24,057 bases of DNA from assembly GCA_041568335.1 (NCBI GenBank), contig JBFFZZ010000013.1, forward strand, positions 1 to 24,057, given 5' to 3'. Made by a program: the position numbers and the translations under genes. The notes under the pieces were generated by a model. The model was not told where the DNA came from. It saw nothing but the letters and a program-made list of their open reading frames with translations, and did not search any database. The DNA is from WVWW01 sp041568335. GTDB taxonomy: Bacteria; Acidobacteriota; Polarisedimenticolia; Polarisedimenticolales; Polarisedimenticolaceae. This document shows, piece after piece, positions 14,883 to 20,216 of the stretch; position 1 is the first letter of the stretch; every line of letters starts with the position of its first letter.

Positions 14883-15230
14883 TTACGCCTGCTGGTCGAA
14901 CAGGATGCCCTGCAGCTCGCGGAAGCGAGCCGCGAACGTCAGGTATTCCTCGGGGGGAATCTGCCGCACGACCGTCGGAGGATCGGTTTCGGATGAAAAG
15001 ACCTTCACGATGACTCGATGAAGATCGTCGTCGTACGAGAATTCCACGGTCCGGTTGCTGATCGAGACACGTTCACCGTTCTCGCCGAGTGCCGCGCGAA
15101 CTTCGTCGGCACTCACACCGGTCTTGGAACTCGTTTTGTTTTCCGTGGGCTCCGCCGAGAAACGCGTTCCGGCCGAAGGGCGCGTGAACGCCTCGGACGT
15201 GGTCCCCACGGTGCTGATTAAATCGCCCAT
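14883..15230 (-). CDS. flaG: FlaG family protein
   Basis: A 115-residue protein with a low-complexity Ser/Thr-rich first half (1-45). A conserved FlaG domain follows: FSYDDDLHRVIVKVFSSETD and VVRQIPPEEYLTFAARFREL. FlaG proteins are encoded next to flagellin and fliD and affect filament length in several polar flagellates; the biochemical role is unclear. The ATG (15228-15230) follows a GAGG site. It is separated from flagellin by 56 nt that contain a strong hairpin, which probably lowers flaG-fliD output relative to flagellin. Confidence 0.92.
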   Translation of the reverse strand: MGDLISTVGTTSEAFTRPSAGTRFSAEPTENKTSSKTGVSADEVRAALGENGERVSISNRTVEFSYDDDLHRVIVKVFSSETDPPTVVRQIPPEEYLTFAARFRELQGILFDQQA

Positions 15231-15250
15231 TGGTCAACCTCAAAGCCGAG

Positions 15251-15276
15251 TTGGGGACGGCCGAAGCCGTCCCCAA
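15251..15276 (-). other. Intercistronic cUUCGg hairpin between flagellin and flaG
   Basis: On the minus strand TTGGGGACGGC and GCCGTCCCCAA form a perfect 11-bp stem around a TTCG tetraloop closed by C-G, which is an exceptionally stable loop type. No run of T follows, so it is not a classical terminator. It could be a partial terminator, or a 3' end stabiliser for the flagellin message that sets higher flagellin than flaG-fliD expression. Confidence 0.8.
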
Positions 15277-15286
15277 CCACGGAAAA

Positions 15287-16171
15287 CTACGCCAGCAGCG
15301 CCAGCACGGACTGGGATGTCGCGTTGGCCTGCGCCAGCGACGAGAGACCCGTCTGGTTCAGCACCTGGAACTTGGTCAACTGAACGATCTCGCTGGCCAC
15401 ATCCGCATCACGGATCTGGCTCTCGGCGGCTTGGAGGTTTTGCGCCTGCACCGAAACGACGGTCACGGTCGCTTCGAGCCGGTTGTGTGCCGCACCGAGG
15501 TCACCGCGTCGGGCGGAGATGTTGTCGATCGCCGTACGCAGCAGACCGAGCTCGGTCTGACCACCGGCCTTGGTCGTCAGCGCCGTGGTGGTCGCGGTGA
15601 TCCCGCTGCCCGACCCGGTCAAGCCGAGACCGCCCGTACCGGAACCGACGGCTTCCAGCGCCGACGTGGTCAACGTGATGACGTTGTTCGCCTGCGTGGC
15701 CGAAGCGCCGACCTGCACGTCGAACGTCACACCGCTCGTGCCGAACAGGATGCGGTCGTTGAAGTCGACCGTGAGGCTGATGCGGTTGATCTCGCGCAGG
15801 ATCTCCTGGTACTCGGAGTTGAGCGCCGTCTTGGAGGCGCTGCTGTCCGCACCGGACGTGTCCGAAGCGGCCTGCTCGGCCAGCGACACGGCGCGTTGCA
15901 AGAGCGAGGAAATCTCGGACAGGGCACCGTCGGCGACCTGCACGACGCTGATGCCGTCGTTGGCGTTCCGAACCGCCTGGTTCAGTGCCGATACGTCGGC
16001 CCGCAATCCGTCGGCAATCGCCAGACCGGACGCGTCATCCGCGGCCGAGTTGATGCGCAGACCCGACGAAAGGCGCTCGAGGGTCTTGGTCAACCCGACA
16101 TTGGTGCGCGCCAAACGGTTGAGGGCGTTCAGCGACGCGATGTTGTTGACGACAGAAAATCCGCTCGCCAT
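15287..16171 (-). CDS. fliC: Flagellin
   Basis: A 294-residue flagellin with a minimal central region. The N-terminal D0/D1 (1-140) contains NIASLNALNRLARTNVGL, LERLSSGLRINSAADDASGL and AIADGLRADVSALNQAVRNA. A short Gly/Ser/Thr-rich middle spans about 160-205. The C-terminal D1/D0 ends with AESQIRDADVASEIVQLTKF and QVLNQTGLSSLAQANATSQS, closing in VLALLA. The outer D2/D3 domains are essentially absent. Ser/Thr residues in the middle stretch (GSGSGITATTTALTT) would be candidate O-glycosylation sites, if any. A strong AAGGAGG ribosome-binding site precedes the ATG. The gene follows a sigma-28 promoter and heads the filament operon. This is the only flagellin in the window. Confidence 0.98.
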   Translation of the reverse strand: MASGFSVVNNIASLNALNRLARTNVGLTKTLERLSSGLRINSAADDASGLAIADGLRADVSALNQAVRNANDGISVVQVADGALSEISSLLQRAVSLAEQAASDTSGADSSASKTALNSEYQEILREINRISLTVDFNDRILFGTSGVTFDVQVGASATQANNVITLTTSALEAVGSGTGGLGLTGSGSGITATTTALTTKAGGQTELGLLRTAIDNISARRGDLGAAHNRLEATVTVVSVQAQNLQAAESQIRDADVASEIVQLTKFQVLNQTGLSSLAQANATSQSVLALLA

Positions 16172-16185
16172 GGTTTCTTCCTCCT

Positions 16186-16216
16186 TGGATGTCCATCCAC
16201 GGTGTCCTTACCGTGG
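16186..16216 (-). promoter_or_regulatory. Flagellin mRNA leader with two alternative GGA-loop hairpins
   Basis: On the minus strand CCACGGT-AAGGAC-ACCGTGG (16197-16216) and TGGAT-GGAC-ATCCA (16186-16199) can each fold, but they share three bases and so compete. Both place GGA in or near the loop, and the second abuts the AAGGAGG ribosome-binding site (16180-16186). This is the arrangement bound by CsrA on flagellin leaders in other bacteria. CsrA and FliW genes are not in the window, so this is an inference from sequence only. Confidence 0.5.
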
Positions 16217-16279
16217 CGGCCGCCGAAACGGGGGCCAGGTCGAACGCAGGACCCTCCATGGGTCGGCGTCCACAGACCC

Positions 16280-16306
16280 TTATCGGCAGGAGGAGGAAAG
16301 GCTTTA
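16280..16306 (-). promoter_or_regulatory. Sigma-28 (FliA) promoter of the flagellin operon
   Basis: The minus strand reads TAAAGCCT, then 11 bases, then GCCGATAA. The -10 element is a full match to the FliA consensus GCCGATAA, and the -35 matches TAAAGTTT at 6 of 8 positions with exact spacing. Transcription would start near 16272, giving a leader of about 100 nt. The promoter lies just after the PilZ gene stop, so filament genes are uncoupled from PilZ transcription. Confidence 0.92.
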
Positions 16307-16313
16307 AGAACTG

Positions 16314-16874
16314 CTAGCTTCGCTCCCTTGCAGCCCTCCGCAGCTGGCGCCGCTGCAGGTGGTAGATAAAGCGCGTAAGTCGTTCTTTATCAGCGGGGTG
16401 GACCGCCGTGAAGGCGAGCCCGTAGTAGCCGTCCGGCCCGCTCTTCAAATGTCGCACCTCCGCCACCAGCCGCACCGGAGGGACCTCCGGATCGTCGCCC
16501 ATGAAAGAAAGAAGGATTTTGCCGCCGCGGACGAGCATCACGTCGGTCAACAGGCGGGCACCACCGCAGGAAAGCTCCACGATCTCGGCGATTTCCATCG
16601 GCCCGTCGATGTTTTGTGTGACGCGGTTGAGTCGCTCGATCTGCGCGGCAAGCGCCAGCAGCGCCTTGGCCATCAGCCCGTCGGACCCCGTCTTCGGGCT
16701 GTCGGCGAGCTTCCATAGCTCGGTTTCGCCGGGTGGGCCCCAGACGGAAGGTTTTTCGAGCAACTGCTCCCCTAGCCGTTCCGCTTCGCCGTCGGATTCC
16801 AGCAGCCGGAGACGGACGTTCATCCGGACATCGATTCGGGCGTATTCGCGTTCACTCTTTTCGGTGGATTCCAT
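16314..16874 (-). CDS. PilZ-domain c-di-GMP receptor with helical insertion
   Basis: A 186-residue protein. RxxxR is at R9-R13 in SEREYARIDVRM, and the second PilZ motif ELSCGGARLL (100-109) has Glu in place of the usual Asp/Asn before xSxxG. Between them lies an insertion of roughly 70 residues with a long amphipathic helix (LMAKALLALAAQIERLNRVT). The C-terminal strand PDGYYGLAFTAVHPADKERL completes the barrel. Long helical insertions of this kind mediate oligomer formation in tetrameric PilZ proteins, so oligomerisation is likely. The start at 16872-16874 is fixed by a GAGGTG site and by a consensus sigma-54 promoter just upstream; a longer open frame to 17108 crosses that promoter and the divergent gene. 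Expected role: c-di-GMP control of motility or of glycan production. Confidence 0.85.
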   Translation of the reverse strand: MESTEKSEREYARIDVRMNVRLRLLESDGEAERLGEQLLEKPSVWGPPGETELWKLADSPKTGSDGLMAKALLALAAQIERLNRVTQNIDGPMEIAEIVELSCGGARLLTDVMLVRGGKILLSFMGDDPEVPPVRLVAEVRHLKSGPDGYYGLAFTAVHPADKERLTRFIYHLQRRQLRRAARERS

Positions 16875-16899
16875 CGTCACCTCGATCGCCTCGACACGG

Positions 16900-16915
16900 A
16901 GCAAGCGACGTGCCA
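16900..16915 (-). promoter_or_regulatory. Consensus sigma-54 promoter of the PilZ gene
   Basis: The minus strand reads TGGCACG-TCGC-TTGCT, a complete match to TGGCACG-N4-TTGCW. Transcription would start near 16889, about 15 nt before the PilZ ATG, with GAGGTG between. It diverges from an equally perfect promoter at 17023-17038. Confidence 0.9.
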
Positions 16916-16979
16916 GCCGAAACCGGCCCCGACGGATGACGCGGTGTCGGTGATTCGACGGCGGTAGAACGATTCCACT

Positions 16980-16993
16980 GTCGGGATCCCGAC
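16980..16993. promoter_or_regulatory. 14-bp perfect palindrome between divergent sigma-54 promoters
   Basis: GTCGGGATCCCGAC equals its own reverse complement. It is centred about -62 from the glycosyltransferase start and about -98 from the PilZ start. One bound activator could serve both promoters. Which activator binds is unknown. Confidence 0.5.
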
Positions 16994-17022
16994 GCGCGAC
17001 TCGAAAGAGCCGCCGTGCCGCC

Positions 17023-17038
17023 TGGCACGTGCGTTGCA
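17023..17038 (+). promoter_or_regulatory. Consensus sigma-54 promoter of the glycosyltransferase-sulfotransferase operon
   Basis: The plus strand reads TGGCACG-TGCG-TTGCA, a complete consensus match. Transcription would start near 17049, which rules out the GTG at 17029 as a start codon and supports the ATG at 17077. Confidence 0.9.
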
Positions 17039-17076
17039 CCTGCTTGCGGCCAATCGACATGAACATGGAGACCCGC

Positions 17077-18891
17077 ATGCAACCAGCGCCGCTGTTCAGT
17101 GTTGTCATCCCGTCTTACAACGGTCGGGAGCGGCTGGCCGCGACGCTCGAGTCGATCGCCGCCGTGGACTTCGATCTCGGGCGGGTCGAAGTGGTCGTTG
17201 TGGATGACGGCTCGACGGACGGGACCTTCGAGTCGTTTCGCGACCGCACCTACCCGTTTGCCTTCCGCATCGAGCGCGGTGGATCCTCGAGCCAATCGAA
17301 GACGACCAACGAGGCGATCCGCCTGGCGCGCGGCGTCTACGTGCTCTCCTCGGCCCAGGACATCCTCTTCGAGCCGGCGATGTTCCGCAAACACCTGGCG
17401 GGACATGAGCGTGACCCCGGCGCCGAGACCGTCGTCCTCGGCGCGCTACCTTACCCACCGCAGCTCGACGTCACGCCGTTCATGTTCTACCTCGTCAACG
17501 GGGGCTATCAGTTCGCCTACTTCCTGATTCGCGATCGCCTGAGGGTCCCGCCGAATTTTCTTTATGCGCCGAACTTCTCGATCCGACGCGACGTTCTCGA
17601 ACGTGTGGGGTTGTTCGACGAGGACTTTCCATACGGCTGCCAGGATACCGATCTCGCGTTCCGGCTCGTCGATGCCGGCGTGAGGATTCTGTACGAACCG
17701 GAGGCCGTCGGCTATCACAATCATCCCGTCGAGATCGAGGGTTACTGCAAACGGCAGCTCGCCGTCGGCGCATCGATGTTCGACCTTTCGCGAAAGCACC
17801 CGGATTACGAGGGTGAGCCGGCCTACCGCGACATGGTTCTTTCGCAGTACCTGATGTTCTCCGATGTCCAGCTGGATCTCGCGCGCCGGAAGATCGAGCG
17901 GTTACAGCCGTTGCTGGAACGCGAGGAACATCGCGGGTACCCGGAGCTGTGGAACCGTACGTTCTGCGACGGTAGCGGAAACAAGCTCACGCTCGGTCCC
18001 GCCGAGAGCAAGACCTATGAGATCGTACGAGAGCTGTTCGAGGCGTTCCACGGGATCCTCGGCTTCCATTTCACACGCGGCTATTTCGAGCAGGCGTTGG
18101 CCGTCACGGGCCCCGAGAAGGTCGAGAGCTGGGTCCGGCGGCGCGTGAACAAGGGGCAGGCCAGCGTGCAGCTCCGTCGAAACCTGCGCCGGCGACTCCG
18201 GCAGCATGGGATCGAATGGGAGCCCTCCGACCGGCGCGATTACCGGGTGTCGCGCATCGTGACCGATCTGGCGGACTATGCGGCGGCGATCGAGTACCTG
18301 GAACCGTTTCAGAGCCCGCCGGCCGCCAGGTGCAATTGCCAGCTGGTGCTGGTCCTCGACGAGGAGACCTTCGGTCCTTCGGAGCGTGCCCGACTCGAGG
18401 ATGTCGCCGAGATCGTCGTGGCTCGCGACCATGACCGCGCCGTGCTGGAAGCGTTGTCCCGGTGCCGCGCCCCGGTCGTGACGGTCGCGTCGGCGTTGGT
18501 CGAGCCGGTGCATGCCGAAAACGAGCTGCTGGTGGATCGCCTGTTCGAGCGCGTCCCAGCTCTCAGTGCACTGAGTGGGGGGCTGGGAACGGCCGACGGG
18601 AGACGCCTCTGCGGGCACAACACCGAGGGCGAACCGGTTCTGCTCGATGTCGCCTGTCGCGACGGCATGATCGCCGTGGACGCCCCCATCCGTGAGTTCT
18701 GCTGCTTGCGCGGGTCCATGGTCGAGCAACTGCTGGCCGACGTGGACGACGTCGCCGAGGGCACCGCCTGGAACGCCGAGCTCGGCGAGCGCATTCGACG
18801 CGCGGGGCAACAGGTCTGGCACGTCCCCGATCTCGACGTCCGGAGCCTCGAGGAGCCGGCGTTCGCGGGTGCGCACGGGAGGCTGGCATGA
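17077..18891 (+). CDS. Tandem GT2 glycosyltransferase (active-looking N-module, degenerate C-module)
   Basis: A 604-residue protein without a membrane segment. The N-terminal GT-A domain has FSVVIPSYNGRERLA (7-21), VVVDDGSTDGT (40-50) and YAPNFSIRRDVLERVGLFDE followed by QDTDLAFRL (189-197), a normal GT2 acceptor/base region. The usual DxD position reads SSAQD, so only one acid is kept. Residues about 420-600 look like a second GT-A fold: CQLVLVLDEE, then GRRLCGHNTEGEPVLL, then GERIRRAGQQVWHVPDLDV. Its catalytic acids are absent. The ATG at 17077 has GGAG six bases upstream; ATGs at 17059 and 17065 are alternatives. It ends in an ATGA overlap with the sulfotransferase gene. The sugar donor and acceptor are unknown; co-regulation with flagella suggests filament or surface glycan. 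Confidence 0.85.
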   Translation: MQPAPLFSVVIPSYNGRERLAATLESIAAVDFDLGRVEVVVVDDGSTDGTFESFRDRTYPFAFRIERGGSSSQSKTTNEAIRLARGVYVLSSAQDILFEPAMFRKHLAGHERDPGAETVVLGALPYPPQLDVTPFMFYLVNGGYQFAYFLIRDRLRVPPNFLYAPNFSIRRDVLERVGLFDEDFPYGCQDTDLAFRLVDAGVRILYEPEAVGYHNHPVEIEGYCKRQLAVGASMFDLSRKHPDYEGEPAYRDMVLSQYLMFSDVQLDLARRKIERLQPLLEREEHRGYPELWNRTFCDGSGNKLTLGPAESKTYEIVRELFEAFHGILGFHFTRGYFEQALAVTGPEKVESWVRRRVNKGQASVQLRRNLRRRLRQHGIEWEPSDRRDYRVSRIVTDLADYAAAIEYLEPFQSPPAARCNCQLVLVLDEETFGPSERARLEDVAEIVVARDHDRAVLEALSRCRAPVVTVASALVEPVHAENELLVDRLFERVPALSALSGGLGTADGRRLCGHNTEGEPVLLDVACRDGMIAVDAPIREFCCLRGSMVEQLLADVDDVAEGTAWNAELGERIRRAGQQVWHVPDLDVRSLEEPAFAGAHGRLA

Positions 18892-20216
18892 CGACCTTGA
18901 GCACGGGCGACGCCGTCAAGACGGCCGAGATCGTGCGGGTCGCTCCCGCTCCGTTGAGCGAGCGTCTCACCGGGTTCTCGCTGGATCTTCCGGCGGAGGA
19001 GGGGTACCGGGACACCTACACGCTGCGAATCGCGGGCTGGGTCATCGGACGCGAACGACCGGTCCGGGCCGTCGCCGTCTCGCTCGGCGGACAGGTCCTG
19101 CGCTGCGCACCCGTCGAGCTCGATCGCCCCGACGTGGCCGAGGAGCACGGTCCCGGCGGGGCCGTGTCCGGTTTCGACACGGCGGTCGGTCTGGCATCGC
19201 TTCCGCGCCGGGGATGCCTCGAGCTCCACGCCTGTTTCGACGACGACGTGTACGACCCGCTGGCCGCGATCGAGTTTCACCGGTCTCCGGTCGAGAGCGG
19301 GTTTGCACCGATGTTCCAGCCGCTGATGGTGACGTCGTTGTTTCGCATGGGGACGACGCGCTTGATGCGCCTGCTCTCGGAACACCCCGAGATCGTCGTC
19401 GAACCGACTTATCCTTACGAAACCTGCGTGGCGAGCTACTGGCTTCACGCGTTCAAGATCTTGACCGAACCGGCGAACCTGTACGAGTCCAGCCATCCTG
19501 ACGATTTCGTCGAGCAGCGGCGCTATATCGGCCACAACCCGTTCCACCGGCCGCCCATCGCCGCGGATCCGCGGGTCGCCCGCTGGATGGGGCGGGGCGC
19601 GATCGCGGAAACCGCCGCTTTCTGCCAGCGCGCCGCGGACCGTTTCTACGCCACACTCGTGACCGATCGGCGCGAGGGGGTCGCACGCTACTTCGCCGAG
19701 AAACACCTGCCGGACAGTCACGTGCCCGACACCATGCACGACCTCTATCCCGCCGCTCGGGAAGTCTTCCTCGTGCGTGACTTTCGCGACGTGATTTGCT
19801 CGATGTTCGCGTTCAATGCAAAGCGGGGCTACGCGTCGTTCGGCCGACAAAAAGTGACCAGCGACCGGGAGATGATCGAGCTGTTCGCCGACCGCTGCCA
19901 CCGGCTGGCGCGCGCGTGGGAACAACGCTCCGACGTCGCCCTGCTCGTGCGTTACGAGCAGCTCGTTACGGACCCGGTGGGCGTGATGGCCGCCGTGCTA
20001 CGCCACACCGGTCTCGACGATTCGGACACGACGGTGAACGGGTTGATCGAGCGGGCGGACCAGGACACCGCGGAGATGGTCTTTCATCGCACGTCGAAAG
20101 ACCCGCAGGCGTCGATCGGTCGCTGGCGTCTGGAGCTGCCCGGGGAGCTGGCGAGCCGCGCAGGCGACCTGCTGCGCTATCCGCTGGAGCTCTTCGGTTA
20201 CGAGCCGACCCTCTGA
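18888..20216 (+). CDS. Sulfotransferase with N-terminal beta-sandwich-like domain
   Basis: A 442-residue protein. Residues about 26-132 form a beta-rich module (TYTLRIAGWVIGRERPVRAV, then RPDVAEEHGPGGAVSGF). A module of this type is often found fused to bacterial glycan transferases; its function is unknown to me. The sulfotransferase domain begins near 145. The PAPS 5'-phosphosulfate loop is MVTSLFRMGTTRLMRLLSEHP (near 147-167; SxxRxGTT type) and the 3'-phosphate site is LVRDFRDVICSMFAF (near 294-308). Predicted reaction: transfer of sulfate from PAPS to a carbohydrate or protein acceptor in the cytoplasm. It is translationally coupled to the glycosyltransferase by an ATGA overlap and shares its sigma-54 promoter. 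Its 3' end overlaps the convergent TPR gene by 19 bp. Confidence 0.87.
   Translation: MTTLSTGDAVKTAEIVRVAPAPLSERLTGFSLDLPAEEGYRDTYTLRIAGWVIGRERPVRAVAVSLGGQVLRCAPVELDRPDVAEEHGPGGAVSGFDTAVGLASLPRRGCLELHACFDDDVYDPLAAIEFHRSPVESGFAPMFQPLMVTSLFRMGTTRLMRLLSEHPEIVVEPTYPYETCVASYWLHAFKILTEPANLYESSHPDDFVEQRRYIGHNPFHRPPIAADPRVARWMGRGAIAETAAFCQRAADRFYATLVTDRREGVARYFAEKHLPDSHVPDTMHDLYPAAREVFLVRDFRDVICSMFAFNAKRGYASFGRQKVTSDREMIELFADRCHRLARAWEQRSDVALLVRYEQLVTDPVGVMAAVLRHTGLDDSDTTVNGLIERADQDTAEMVFHRTSKDPQASIGRWRLELPGELASRAGDLLRYPLELFGYEPTL

Noticed and set aside
17029..17031. GTG start for the glycosyltransferase.
   Set aside because: It lies inside the -24/-12 promoter, upstream of the predicted transcript start.
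16875..17108. N-terminal extension of the PilZ protein.
   Set aside because: It would start inside the divergent glycosyltransferase gene and span both consensus sigma-54 promoters.
18309..19925. A 538-codon open frame on the minus strand.
   Set aside because: It is antisense to the glycosyltransferase and sulfotransferase genes, whose motifs are clear, and has no recognisable domain.
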